Source: Erythroxylum novogranatense (taxonomy: Eukaryota > Streptophyta > Magnoliopsida > Malpighiales > Erythroxylaceae). Taken from it: DNA of 64,000 nucleotides. The stretch lies in NCBI GenBank assembly GCA_029891385.1, contig CM057228.1, positions 86,540,964 through 86,604,963 on the forward strand, given 5' to 3'. A program made the position numbers and the translations under genes. This document shows, piece after piece, positions 48,724 to 61,651 of this stretch (the first letter of the stretch is position 1; each line of letters opens with the position of its first letter). The notes beneath the pieces were generated by a model. That model did no database searches, was not told the origin of the DNA, and saw nothing but the letters and a program-made list of their open reading frames with translations.

Positions 48724-48761
<38 letters not shown>
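48724..48761. repeat. (AT)n microsatellite
   Basis: About 19 AT units within the diverged LTR. Confidence 0.9.
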
Positions 48762-48763
<2 letters not shown>

Positions 48764-48929
48764 GAACATGTATGTGAATTGTGAATTTTCTGCTAGGTCT
48801 AATGGTATTTCCTTATATAGGCACATAAATCCTAGACTTTGAGAAAGTCTAGGAATAATTTTTTTCGCATCGCGTGTATATGATGCATCCTGTTATGTCG
48901 ACCGTCTTTACTAACATCTTTGTGAGTTC

Positions 48930-50725
48930 TCACTCTCCTAACCCCAACTTTTGACTAAAGACATAGGGCATCATATTGATACTCGCTACCAAATCCACGA
49001 ATTCCCTGTCTATGTTGACTCTATTGATACTGCAAGGAATGTAAAAATCTCCTGAGTCCTCTTTCTTTTGTGCTATGTTAGGGTTTTCTTCCACTATGTG
49101 CTCCTTAACCATCTTCTTGATTGATTGCTTTAATGTGCGCCTCGTTTGTAGTTGTTCCATTATATCCTCAACCTTGTTTGATCCAACCTCCTTAAAATTC
49201 CTTGTTGCCCTACTTGAAATTGACTTCTGCTGAGCTAGAATAGGGTATGGAATTTTAGGTCAAGGTTCCTTAATTGACTCAATTATGAGCTCACTTGGAA
49301 GAAATTCCATAATTACTAGTCCTTTTCCTTTATTTTCATCTTCCTTTGCATGTTCAAGTTCCTTTTCTTAAGTCTGAGTGATGGCCATGATATGTTTCTT
49401 TGGGTTAGACTCAGTATTGCTTAGAAGGGTTCCCGTATTCTAAGTAGATATTACCTCTGCTAGTTAACTTACTTGGTCTTCCAAATTGTGTATTGAAGAG
49501 GCGTGGTTCTTGGTGACTTGCTTAAATTTGCTTTTAAGCCTCCTACGTGCATCCTTCATGCCTCCAATTTTATTTAAAATCTTATCCAACTTGGATCCCA
49601 TTGAGCTTGGTTTATCTTGTACAAAGCTTGATTGTCCTAGAGGGCTAAATTGTCCTCGAACATTAGTCGTCCAAGAGAAGTTGGGTGTTCTTCCACCCAA
49701 GGTTATAGGTATTGGAGTAGGGATTGTTGCCCCCTCCATATCCATATTGAGCTCCCATAAAATTCACTTGCTCTGGATCACTTTTCTTCATCAAGAAACA
49801 GTCTATCGTATCATGGTCCAATTGTGCAAAAAGTTCACACTTAAGTTGCACGACCTTCACTGGAGCTGAGGATGAAGCCTTCATATTGTTAAGTTGTCGA
49901 GTCAAGTTATCAATTTTAGCTTGCCTTTCCATCATTTGATAAACAACTACAATTCCTTTTTGTTCTCGAAAGGTGGTAGTTTGTCTACTCTGCTCGCTCA
50001 TCCACAGGTAGCTATTACTCATCATCTCCTTTATTAGCTCTTTCGCTTCATCAACCATCTTTCTCATTAGTGATCCTCCTGAAGCTGCATCAATCGTGCC
50101 TCTCGTGTATAGGGTTACTCTATTATAGAATGTTTGCAATAAGAATTCCTTGGGTAAGTTGTGGTGTGGGCACTTCCGTTGCAAATCTTTACATCTTTCA
50201 CATGCTTTGTAAATCGATTTCCCGTCACTTTGCTGAAAGTTGGTAATTTCCTTAATGATCTTAATGGTCTTATTCAGGAGAAAATATTTGTCTAAGAAGG
50301 CACAAACTAGCTAATCCCACGTCACGACATTGGTTGGGTTAAGGGAATGATACCAAGCCTTTGCTCTATCTCTAAGGGTAAAAGAGAAAAGCCTAATTTT
50401 GACTGCATCTTCCGACATCTGATGGTACTGAAAGGTATCACAGATTTCAAGGAAGTTCACTATATGTGCGTTGGGATCTTCGTTCGTTAGTCCATAAAAC
50501 TACACATTATGTTAAAGCATGTTTAGGAGTGCTGGTTTGATTTCAAATGATGCTGCTTGTACAGGTAGCCTAGCTACTTCTTGGTTAGCTGCATTGAAAC
50601 CTGGTCTCATGAAGTCCATAAGGGTCCGTTGTTGACATCCTTGGTTTGCTCCATGTTCCAAATTTTTTCTGAAATTCCTCAACAATTGTTGACTTCGCGA
50701 TTTTTTCTTCTTCTTCACGCCAGGC
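48930..50725 (-). pseudogene. gag and protease of a Tat/Athila-like gypsy element
   Basis: On the minus strand, frame 50512-50718 reads RTLMDFMRPGFNAANQEVAR and ASFEIKPALLNML, the usual Gag N-terminus of this group. 49663-50184 has LLQTFYNRVTLYTRGTIDAA, GGSLMRKMVDEAKELI, SDPEQVNFMG and NNPYSNTYNLGW. 48930-49160 contains DSGDFYIPCSI and FVDLVASINMMPYVFSQKLG, a retropepsin segment in which the active-site triad is altered (DLVA). Frames are broken and nothing of reverse transcriptase or integrase follows, so the element is cut at about 48900. Confidence 0.88.
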
Positions 50726-50904
50726 TTTCTTAATAGTTCGTTCTAGTAGAGGATGTCTAAATATAAGGTTTCAGCTATGTGACTCGAACCTCTCGTGACT
50801 TTTATGTTCATGCAAAAACATGATTTCAAAAGTAGAAAAGAAAGAACGAAAATAAAAATTAAAAACTAACTAAACGCCTTAAACTCTACAACTAAACTAA
50901 TCGT

Positions 50905-50923
50905 CTTCCTAGCAACGATGCCA
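50905..50923 (-). other. tRNA-Asp-type primer-binding site
   Basis: The minus strand reads TGGCATCGTTGCTAGGAAG, compared with the tRNA-Asp complement TGGCGCCGTTGCCGGGGA used by many Tat/Athila elements. It lies between the LTR and gag as expected. Confidence 0.75.
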
Positions 50924-52400
50924 AAAACTTGATCTTAGTTTTTTTTTATGTGTGTAAGTTCTAATTAATAACCTTAATAATCTGCAAGTGTACGAGTCGT
51001 TTGTGTAGTACCTAAGGTATCGATCCCACGAGGAGGGATAATCTAATCCTAAAATCTAAGGTCAAAACAATTCGTAGTAATTCAAAATGTAACAAAACTA
51101 AGGCTAGAATTTAATTCAATCATGCAACTCAATTCCAAGAATCAATTACGAAAATATTAACAAAGTAATAGTTGCAATCAACCTAAAAGAACTATCAATT
51201 GAGAGAAAGGGAAAAATTTGTCTATCTTTAATGGTAACCTAATTGATTATAAATTATTAGATTATTAGTCCTAGATGATCCTAAGGCTAATTACTCTCTC
51301 TCAAGTTGTAACCATTAAACCTAAATTATAAACCTAATTAGATTATAACAATTGCAATCTTTTAATTAACATTCTATCCAAAACCCTAATTAGACCTGAA
51401 GTTGTTCAATAAACTATCAGAAATCTATATGATATCTCTTTTCACACAATTACTGATACGATTAATTTCTCATTCTTACTAAATCACCTAACTTTCGTTG
51501 GCCCAATTTAATTATCTTTCATTCGATTCACCCTCTTAGTCTATTACCAAATTATGCAAACACAGGATTCACCCTCTTAGTCTATTACCAAATTATGCAA
51601 GCACAGTAATCAATCACAATAAATTCAATACATATAAACAATCAGATTTTATTAAAGCGAAGATAAAAAACCCGAAGGTGAGTATAAAATATATCAACAT
51701 TCACAATCCTATCATCAAACTGCTATTCCCAATTCCATACAATAATAAAATAGAAAATAATAGGAAATATGATTCTAAACAGAGGCAGGAGGCAGCGACG
51801 TCGGGAAACTCCAATTCTTGGAAATACATTAATGTCAGCTTCTTCTCCACTTCTCTCTTCCTTCTTCTCTTTCTCAATTTCTCAACAATTCTTTCTAGGG
51901 TTTCTCTCCAAAATGGTTGATGCAAACGCTCCTTCCTCTTCTTTGTCTTATTCTTTATATACCTTTGTGTTTTGGGCAGTCTTAGGGTTTTTTTTAGATT
52001 CGAAAGGTCCAAATATTTTCTCAAAATTTGACATTTTTAAGTGTTTACGCGTCTGCCTAACGCAAGCCATAATCATGGCAATCAGGCCACGATCGTGGGT
52101 TGTGTTCATGGGCCATGATTGTAAGCGAACTCTAGTGCTTCTGTTACAATCGTGGCCTATTGTTCCATGAATGTGGGCCGTTGTTTCTGCCTAAACGTCT
52201 CCGAAACTTCTCTGTTTTTTTATGTTGATCTTGAAACACTAACAAAACGCATCAAGGTACCTCAAGGATATAATAATTAAGTTCAAAGACTTATCCTAAT
52301 CCATGAAAACACTTAAACATAATTAATTAACAAACTAACACAATTCTAACCTAAACACATGCTAAACAATTAAGTTAACACTTAAATCCATATCAAACTA
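50924..52400 (-). repeat. 5' LTR of the Tat/Athila-like element
   Basis: On the minus strand the end near 50990-51035 contains CGTGGGATCGATACC, typical of this group. A promoter-like GGTATATAAAGAATAAG lies at about 51950-51966, followed by an AG-rich leader. A 43-bp direct duplication is at 51523-51606 (CACCCTCTTAGTCTATTACC). The right border is approximate. Confidence 0.65.
51523..51608. repeat. Tandem duplication of about 43 bp in LTR
   Basis: ATTCACCCTCTTAGTCTATT and the following ACCAAATTATGCAA occur twice in succession, nearly identical. Confidence 0.9.
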
Positions 52401-52437
52401 ACTCCGAAAATATAATACAATTCACACTTATTAGTTA

Positions 52438-52901
52438 CTTATCTAGGATCGAACGTGAAGGGAAGAAAATGAAGAAATATGGAAAATATTTGGTTTCGAT
52501 TCCATACCTTCAAACATGTTTTCTAAGTCAAAACGAGCACAAATCTACTTACACCTTTACGAGAGTTGCCCACCATAACACGTTAAAGCTTTTTTGTAGC
52601 TTTCTGAGTACGTAAACCTTTGAATGGGTCATAGTATCTGTACATTCACGATTTGTATCAACAACTATAGGAGACCTTAGGACTCTATATATAGCATCTA
52701 TATTGGGCTTTTCCATCACATACTTGATACAGATCCGATGCCCACTAACTAAGGTCCATTTTTTTTGTTAAATTTCAACCCATTAATTTAGATCCTTTGT
52801 CAGATTTCGTTATTATCTTTATCCGGATCAAATATAATTCGCATAATCGTAAATTTATCAAAACTGTTAAAATGTAATTAATTGTTGTCCAATATCTAAA
52901 A
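52438..52901 (-). repeat. Solo LTR of the copia-2 family
   Basis: Aligns with 41890-42391 and 61159-61651 across its length, more diverged, with about ten bases missing near its end (TTGTCCAATATCTAA). No interior adjoins on either side. It ends about 100 bp from the phospholipase D stop codon, inside or beside its 3' untranslated region. Confidence 0.85.
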
Positions 52902-53002
52902 ATAGTAGCGTTAAGTGAATAGAATCAAAATGTTCTAAACAAACGAACTCAAATGACTAGCCAAAGACGCAAAGACTGCTGATAGCAAAGAGCAGAGAAA
53001 GG

Positions 53003-56000
53003 TCAGATTGTGAGGTTTTCTTGAATATCTGTAGACGATCCTAGTATGTTGCCACCAACATCAGGGAATGTTTCACAGCCAGACAGAGCCTTGACCTTGC
53101 CTGTTCTATCAACTTCAACTGGATACTTTAGTAGGTGACCATTCAGCTCTGTCACCTTATCATCTGCATATTGTCTCCAGTTGAGCTCACCAAGTGATCT
53201 CACACGTCTCACGCATTCCAGACTCTCTGGCTTCTCAAAACATCCCTCTAGACCACCAATATGTTCTGCCCATAGTGACATTCTGTAGCCATATATCTGT
53301 TCTCAACAGTAACAATTCAACTAAGGAAGTTGTTCGAAGGGACAGGTCCAGCAATTGTTAGTATTATTGCACAAATATACCTGGCCATATGGATGAGATC
53401 CTTTGCTTGCCCAAGTGTGTCGGGGTTGATACCCGCCCATTGCTATTTCTGTATCTCGTGTACCCTCCATGGAACGTTGATTGATATTAGCGGATCCCAA
53501 TATCACGTACTCATCATCCACAATCATTCCTTTTGAATGAATATATATCATAAATCGCCTATTTTTCTTGCTCAGAGCCTGGATTTAGCACAAGTTTCGT
53601 TAACAAAAGGACAAGCACAGTTGAATGCTATTCGTAGAAGTTGACAACTACAGAGACATGGATACCGCAGGAGAGTTTGCTGAAGTGGAATTTTTGATGT
53701 CTAAGCAGCTGTCCTGTCTGTCTAATGCTTCACGATTTCCAAGGCAGAAGAAAATCAAATAGTCTTGTGGCTCGTACGTTTTTTCAAGACCAACCTCCTC
53801 CAGAGCATTGTAAATGATTTGATACATCATTTGCATTGTTTTGTGCTGTGAACAAATAGCAAAGGCATTTGTGAAAACGATATACAAAAGCGTACAGTAT
53901 CGAGTCACTTTGAGAGTAATTAAAATGTACCTGCCAAAAGAGAATCCGCTGTGTTGGTGCATTTGCAGGATCACCTTCTGGCCACATGGGGATGAGGATA
54001 TATGCAGCGAATCTCTCGTTTGCTCTTATCTTATCTGCTATTTTGAGAGCTATTTCCATGGGTATCAAGTTGTTTGCACCTGCACATAGTAGCCATGCTC
54101 ATCGCTGACCAAAGGTGATCCTTACGTAACTCAATGTTGCAAAGAAACTATATCTGTCCATTTATTTTTCATCTCAAGGTTAAGAGTTGCTCACCCATGT
54201 GCTTGTAAGAATCCCAGTTATATGATGATCCAAGAAAATACTGGTTCTCAATGTAAATAAAATGTTGGGCAGCACGGATTGCCTTGATATATGCTGTATG
54301 TATACTCATGTCTATGAGTACGTTCTTCCCACATAACAAGTTCTGTCACAAAGTTATACCACGACAGTAAGATAACATACACTGGCTAGTTCACAGACAC
54401 TAAGATAACGAACGAGGAAAGCCAAACCACATCCAGTAAGAAGTTTTGCCTCGTACCCTGCTTGTTGCTTCTTTTGGATCTTTCGGAAAGCCTTTCACAG
54501 AACTGGAATCAATGGAGCGAAATACCTTCAGTGGTTAAGAACTCTGTCAGGAGATTAAGAAACCAGAGGTCAGGTAAAAAAGATCAGTACTTGATTCAAA
54601 TTAAATATACCTGAACATCCCAATTCTCAGGATCATTATCAGTCAGGCCAGGAATTTCTTCCCTTCCAATTATTTCCGGAATTCTATCCAACTTTAGCAA
54701 TGCATCATCATGTGAGGACTTCAGTTTGTTAATCCCATGACGTTTTGAAGCCTTTAGCCAACGCTCCTCAAAGTTGGTGAGGATGTCGTATGCTGCTGGA
54801 CCATCAATTTTAGAGTGCAAGTCATGCCATGGTTGTCTTGGACAACCAGCAACAGGCTCCTGATAAATGGAAGCAGAAGAGATTACAAAGAGGAAGAGCA
54901 GGATAATTGATAGATGATTCATTCTACCATCTTCGTCTTCCATTTCTACTGGAGTTGAAAGAAAAAAGAGATCTATTATAGTGGAGTTATCACTCAAGTT
55001 CTTGTTCAGGTTAAAAATATAAGTACGTTGTAAAAAATGTCAGTGTCAGACTGATTAGAGAGGCCAATTTTCAACTCTAATGTGGTCAAAAACAGATACT
55101 TCAATACTGCTGTGGTTAACACATTAAAATGCTTGAGAATCATTATGGGTTTAAAACTAACGAGAGGCATGGATAATGGACTTTCGATATTTGATTCATA
55201 ATCAAAGCTGAAAGCTGTTTAAAAGCTTCAACTGGAGCATTACCTCAAATGTGGGGTTGTGATAATCATATTTGTGTGCTGTTTGCGAGGATCTGAAAAT
55301 TGGGTGCTGTGGTGTATCATATCTGCCCTTGCATAAATCAAGGCCTCCAACAAATGCTGTAATCTTTCTTCTATACTGACCAGCATCAGCATCTACTATT
55401 ACAGTTTTCTGATGGTGGGTGTAGATGGTTCGAACTTCCTGAATAAAAATGTCAGCCAAAGAAAAGGAAGGTTCATTCAGCATTCAACAGTACATAATCC
55501 TTATTTTAAGGTGATCGATAGACATGCTGAAAACACAAATGGATAAACTATCCATATTTTGAACTGAAGGAAAAAAGAAAAATATTTCAAATATTTCAAA
55601 TTAATGTTATTTCAAGGAATATGCTAATGATATGATAGGTCTCCTCTTTTGATATTTTTTTCTATCACATGATGCAGAATGTAGCAAGCTGAGGTATAAA
55701 ATATAATTTTCCCTTTCCAGTTCTTTATGAATCGAAATATATTTATGCATGTAAGATAGAGAATTCTATAACAAATCAGTAGGCATAGGACAGAGTAGCA
55801 CTTGCACAGAAGAATACCCTACTTGATGCTCTCTAATTAAATTGTGATTTGTATGTATGTATATGGTAAACATTTATAACCAACCTGCTTTTTGAAGAAA
55901 CTGTGTCCTTTCCCAGCAGATCGAGGACAGAGTAGCACTTGCACAGAAGAATGCTTGAAAAAACGGCGAGTCACTTCATCATTGGTATGCATAACACCCT

Positions 56001-57747
56001 CCTAAATATCGCATAGATCCAATCAAATATCCACTGAAACTGAAAAGGTTCAGCAATTGCTATACTTTTTACACAGGAGAAATTTTCAAGCATGAAAACC
56101 AACTTTTTGAAAGGATTGTTACTAATTATTTGAATTCTCCCTAGGCATGATGTTTTTCTAGCTTGAATTAATATAATCTGCTGTTCTATTGTTTCAAACC
56201 AAATCTAAGCTTCTTATATCCAGCAAATAAACTGGGTTAACCTCTTGCTCGATTTTTTGGCCACATTGAGAAGATACATATTGCAGCAACTATAGCTCAA
56301 AACCCATGCTGAACTTGTAGATTCTAGTAAGTATTACCAAATAATAGTTGAACCCAGATTGTAGATTTTCTATGATTTCCTAAAACTCTCTATCACATTA
56401 GACTCCACAATAAGCAGACATTCGTGGAAAAGTGGGCTGTGATTGAAATCTTAATACATTTGGGAAAATTAATTACTGCATCATGAGATCAAAATAATAT
56501 GAGCATAAATTACAACATTTGCATTTAATCAATGACAAATGCACTGCTAAGATCAAACTTAAAAAGGCATTAAATTCCAACTCTTCAAAATGACTCATCC
56601 TTATTGTATTAAACATAAATGCTGCAGCATAGACTGTCCAGGGACGAAAGATGACTGCAGTTTTCTGTCAAATTTACCAAATTGGAACTAGAAAACAAAA
56701 AGAATTCGACATGGAAATCAAGTCCCAAAAATCACACTAGATATGAAGGAACATTTTCATGGAATAAAAAGAGTTTCATACCGTTTTGTATCCCAAAATA
56801 TTCCTGGAAGTAGGATCATCCCATACAAGAAGAAGAACTCCTACACCTTCCTGAGACTTATTTATCAGAAGTTCTCCTAGTGTGTAGTCCTTCTGATCAT
56901 TACCCGTCCGCACCATCTTAACATTGTGGAAAACCGACCAGCCAGTAATGTAAATCAGACGACGAGCCTGACTGATAGCATTGAATATGTCAAGCCAGCA
57001 ACTCCTATGCTCATAATTGACATGACCATCAAGCCTTAAATCAGGAAGTGAGCCATCATTGACATGAGCATCTTGGTAAAGGGTAACTTTACCTCCTCTT
57101 CTAAGAGGGAAATACGTACCAGCAACTCCATCATATTCAGGACCTGCACCAATTCCATGCTTATACAAAGATAATTTCTCTGCTGGGGTAAACTGAATTG
57201 ATAAATTTAGCACAGCCCCAGCCTTTTCGGGTTTGCGATTGGAACTAAGTATTGGGAATGTCCCTTCAATTAGAGTTCCAGAATGTAACTGCTCCACTGG
57301 GATCCTCACCTCACCTATAATCTGCGAGCGAACAACATCATCATCTTTGACAACAAAGTGAACTTCCGAAGCAGAATGTGCGACAGGAACATAGAAGTGT
57401 TGCATCCACACTGGGCTCTCGCTGTTAGTAATCACAAAAGTTCTCGCAATTACAGCGCCTGAGACAGAAACTTTAACATAAGGATCGCTGGTTATCTTAC
57501 TGGTTGCACGCCGTTCAACTTTGCTCCTGACCTTGAAAGACAATTTGGAAAACACGTCCCCTAAGGTCTTATGAAGCATATCCATGTTAGGAAGATTTTT
57601 AGCCTCCTTAATCCATATATCTAAATGCCCATGTAAAAGAAGAACTTTCAGGGACTGCTTGCTGGTTTTGAATGGCACAATTTCTTGGCCCTGCAGATGC
57701 TGCGGCCCTCCAAATGAAAAGTTATGATCAATTGCACTTTGCGCCAT
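53003..57747 (-). CDS. Phospholipase D, beta/gamma class
   Basis: Ten exons, minus strand: 57747-56782, 56001-55885, 55438-55244, 54859-54611, 54525-54457, 54342-54195, 54079-53931, 53845-53666, 53578-53381, 53296-53003. All introns are GT-AG and the joined frame is 854 residues, close to Arabidopsis PLD gamma (858). The enzyme hydrolyses membrane phospholipids to phosphatidic acid in signalling and stress (family knowledge). Residues about 30-190 form the Ca2+/phospholipid-binding C2 domain ([40 protein letters not shown]). Exon 3 holds the first HKD motif [11 protein letters not shown], exon 9 the second [11 protein letters not shown], and exon 6 carries [12 protein letters not shown]. The end is ENLTI. 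The short N-terminus favours gamma over beta, but C2 residues mix both. No stops or shifts; probably active. Confidence 0.95.
55787..55815. repeat. 29-bp copy of exon 2 sequence inside PLD intron 2
   Basis: AGGACAGAGTAGCACTTGCA and the next nine bases repeat exactly the exon 2 stretch at 55924-55952 (coding for part of [13 protein letters not shown]) in direct orientation, 137 bp away. Confidence 0.9.
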
Positions 57748-58255
57748 CTAATAAGGATTCTTTGTCTCGGTGCCTCAAGAGACTAGAAAGCAATCAAGAA
57801 AGCGATTGAAGCACTTGTGCGTAACAAAAAACAATCAAGAATGAAATCCAAAAGATTGGTTGAACCTCAAGATCAAAACTTCAGAATTACCAGTTCTTCC
57901 AGTTCACCAACACCAAAAAAGTTTCTGGTGATTAAATTTCTGTTCAAATGAATCTGGGGTAGCTCTAAATATGCAGATACCTGGTCAGAAAAAGGAACCA
58001 AAACAACTTGAAGACATTTTAGAGGAGACCAGACTTGAAAAACATGAAGGAATATAAGTGGGCAAAGTTGGAGGAGTAAAAGCAGCGTTTACGTGACAAG
58101 GAAATGGACCGAGCCGTAGGTGTGAAAACGTGAAATCAGAGATATTAAAAGCTATGAATACAGGAAGTACAGATGAGGAATCGCCACCCCCGGCCGCTGA
58201 GAAAGTAGCAGCCGAGAAGTCAACTTTTTTACTTTACATTACCGAAAATTATTGC

Positions 58256-58266
58256 TAATTATATAG
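58256..58266 (-). promoter_or_regulatory. Possible TATA box of the PLD gene
   Basis: The minus strand reads CTATATAATTA about 510 bp upstream of the start codon. The long distance would imply a long 5' untranslated region or a leader intron, which I cannot place. Confidence 0.35.
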
Positions 58267-58329
58267 AGTGAGGTTACTGGGAAGATTCTTTATTGTTACA
58301 GGTTGGCAAATGGGGTCCGGACTGCGATA

Positions 58330-59880
58330 TTCAGGCAAGTTGTTGCCAAGTAGGTATTGGTGGTTTTCGCAGGTTAATTGCTCACAGAAGAGACTTGCGC
58401 TCCATTGGTTTTGGCAGTCATGGCCGTAGGCGGAAGAACCAATATTATTATATGTGATGTAACAGGTCGTTAACTTTGGCTCTAGAAGATGACTCCTACA
58501 ATGTCTATCCTTGTCAACAGCAAGCCTTAACCAAACCTAAAAGAGTCTCAAGTGGCCATAGAAAATGGACAGGGTAAGTAGGTCATGAACAAGAACCAGT
58601 CGGACCTATTGTGTTTTTCCTTCAACATATCCTTTTTCTCAAATATTACACTTCAAAAAACTACAATTACTAATTTATCTCTATTCCTTTACTCTTTCTT
58701 TCTCTATATTTTCATATCTGATTAATTCAATTCAATAATTCAAACCAGTAACATATTTCATTCACATTTATCCATGTAGGATTGCCATATTCACTATTGA
58801 ATAAAATATATAATTGATTTTACGGCCTAAACGATAACATTCGAAACAAAATAATTCAAATCAAATTGTTTATCTTAAAATAACATCAAATGTAAAAATA
58901 AATTCAATTTGGCAGAATTGATACCGTTATTAAATTCTAAAAATATTTAATTGAATACAACCTTAATCAAATGAGATTTTCCCAACTTCTTTTCCATTTT
59001 TTTGCAAATTAAAAGCATGAATTTTACTAGAATTTATGAACTCTAGAAGATAATTTATCGTTACTTTAATGTAAAGTTTGGTATCAATTTGTTGTATATT
59101 TAGTAGGGTAAATTATATTTCAAATCTAAAATTTTATTCAATTTTCTACATACCACCAAAAGTTGAAAAATTAATCAATTATAAAAGTTCTAATTTGTGT
59201 CAATAATAAACTCAAAGTTAACATAATTAACTCATACTTTTAAGATAACTCATACATTAGTTATTAACTCTCACACTTAAGTAAGATACTACAAAAGCTA
59301 TATTACTTTCCTAAAAGTATACAAAGGAATGCTCTTTCTATATATTTTTCCTTCCTCTCTCCTCTGATCACTAGGAGTAAGGCTCAAATAAGTTATTTAT
59401 AAACACTTTTGGCTTTACAATTTAGACTCCTAATTGAACTGAACTAACTAGATTACCTATATCCTTAATACTCTCATCTAAATAGAACTATATCGATAGA
59501 TTTAAGTATATCATAACTAACAAAATAAGATATTACATTTAACTAGGAATGATACATCCATATCCAGAAGAACTTTACTATCTTGGATGAACCTCCTAGA
59601 TAGTCTTTATCTTTTAAAACTAATGTATATGTATTGTGATCTTATCACCACATCATCTAAGATCTCCTTTTGATCCATATCCATTGATAATGAGTCATCC
59701 AAGCCAAAAGCCTTTCATAGCACATTGGTCATATCCAAAGCTTACTCGTGTCAATTCCATTAGCCATGGTCCGCCTATTTGAACACACATTTAGTCCTTG
59801 AGCTCTCACATATCTCCCTATCCATGTGATCTAGCTAACCTTCAACCCAAGGTCTATCTCAAGATATCTTTTGCCTCATA
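58330..59880. other. AT-rich spacer upstream of PLD
   Basis: No gene recognised. Composition becomes strongly AT-rich beyond 58600. Its right part may belong to the gypsy relic that follows. Confidence 0.4.
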
Positions 59881-59889
59881 TTTGAATCT

Positions 59890-60760
59890 TGCATCTCTTC
59901 AAGATTTCTACCAATATGCACCAATGCATCCAACTCATTAATAATGCTTGTTTTCCTCAGATACTTGTAAGTCTTTACCTTGTTCCATCGCTCCAAGTGT
60001 CAAACATTGATCAAGACTCGCTAAGGCCCGCCCAATTTCATGGACTTAAGGATCTAACAAACCACCCCACTAGAAGAACTCGATGCCCTTATCGAAATAA
60101 TCCGTGGGCACTCCTTTGCATCTACTTTCCTCAAGACTCCTTGGTCATCAAGCATCTCTAACTTACAATATTCCTTTTCATTAGGTTTATCTTTGCTTTT
60201 GTTCAAACGCTCATTCACAACGCTCATTGTGCCTAAAAAAGCATAATTATTAAGGTAAACCTTTTCTGTCGAGTCACCAACTTTTTCTCCTTGATCCTTC
60301 AGAAACATGGAAATTATTTACTCCTCACCCACTTTCCATATTCGACATTTATGAACAAAGTATGACCTTTCACAAATTAAACAAGCAATATCCCATTTTG
60401 TTTGTTTCTTAGACTTACAATGAGAAGATCCACTTACCTTCTCCTTGCGTTTCTTTAAACCATATCGTGTCCCACCATTCTTCTTTTGCTTATTACTAGT
60501 TTGAATTGGTGTGGCATTTGAAGATCTAATAAGGCACTCGCAGCCATTATCGTGCTTAGGAGGTCTTTCACATTCTGCCTCTGAAGCTTCATTTGTGCCT
60601 AACCTTGCAAGCTACTTATGAATTTGAACAATTTGTCTTTCTCAGACATGTTTTGTATATCCAACATTAAAGATGTGAATTTCCTCTCATACTCCTACAC
60701 TGAATTATCTTGCTTTAATCTCTTCAAAACTTCCCTTGAGAGACATAAATTGTTGTTAGA
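59890..60760 (-). pseudogene. Ty3/gypsy gag relic
   Basis: On the minus strand about 60600-60690 reads EYERKFTSLMLDIQNMSEKD then KLFKFISSLQG, typical of plant gypsy Gag. About 60340-60400 encodes CLICERSYFVHKC, a zinc knuckle whose histidine position is changed. Frame 60054-60308 continues with a post-knuckle segment (YLNNYAFLGTMSVVNER). The remainder of the element is absent. Confidence 0.75.
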
Positions 60761-60817
60761 GAGAAACTAGTATCTTCAAAACTTCCCTCGAGAGACATAA
60801 AGTGTTATTAGAGAGAG
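60724..60817. repeat. Tandem duplication of about 50 bp beside the duplicated block
   Basis: CTTCAAAACTTCCCT, GAGAGACATAAA and TTAGAGAGA occur twice in a row, directly before copy B begins at about 60820. Confidence 0.9.
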
Positions 60818-61158
60818 CGGAATCCAATAGTAAGAATTAGCAAGACAATTGTGATGGAATGGCCAACAAGACACCTTCCACCTTTTCTAGACTTCCAAGT
60901 CATTCTTTATGCAAAATATCAGTAAACGTACATCTCCATCTTGCAGTGACTAGAGTTGGGATTATAAAGAGGACATTGTTTGTATTCTTGTAAATACTGC
61001 TAATTGCTTTATTTACAGGTCAACTTGTTGTCAACTTAACTCTACAATAAAATTAATTAATTAGAGCTAGGTGTATTATATAAGTGGCATGTACCAAATC
61101 AATCAATTTCTTTTTATTTCCAACTTGGCTATGTAGCGCATAACTCAAGCCTTCATTA

Positions 61159-61651
61159 TGTATCCAGAATCAAACATGAAAGGAAAAAAAAAAAAATGCG
61201 GAAACAATATTTAATTTCAGTTTCATAACTTCAAACGAGTTTTCTGAATCTAAAATGAGCGTGAATCTACCAACACCTTCACGAGAGTTGCTCACCGCAT
61301 TAAAGCCTTTATGTAGCTTTTTGAATACATGAATATTTGAATGAATCAGAGTTTCCGTACATTCATGATTTGTATCAACAGCTACAGGAGACCTTAACCC
61401 TCTATATATAGCATCTATATCAAGCTTCTTCATCACATGCCAGGTACAGATCTGGTCCACATTAATTAGGGTCCACTTTTACACTAACTGGGGTCCATTT
61501 TTCTCCTTGGACTTCAACCTATTAATTCAAATATTTATTGTGCTACTTTATTATCTTTATCTTAAACAAATACGATTCGCTTAACAGTAAATTTATCAAA
61601 ACCATTAAAATGTAATTAATTATTGTCCACCTTATAGGAAAATATCTAACA
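61159..61651 (-). repeat. 3' LTR of copia-2B
   Basis: On the minus strand it begins TGTTAGATATTTTCC and ends GGATACA (plus strand TGTATCC at 61159). About 493 bp. The polypurine tract CCAAGAGGGAGAA lies at 61652-61664 and is more complete than in copy A. Confidence 0.85.

Noticed and set aside
51701..52024. 107-codon Lys/Arg-rich minus-strand frame
   Set aside because: It is the AG-rich leader region of the Tat/Athila-like LTR and has no recognisable domain.
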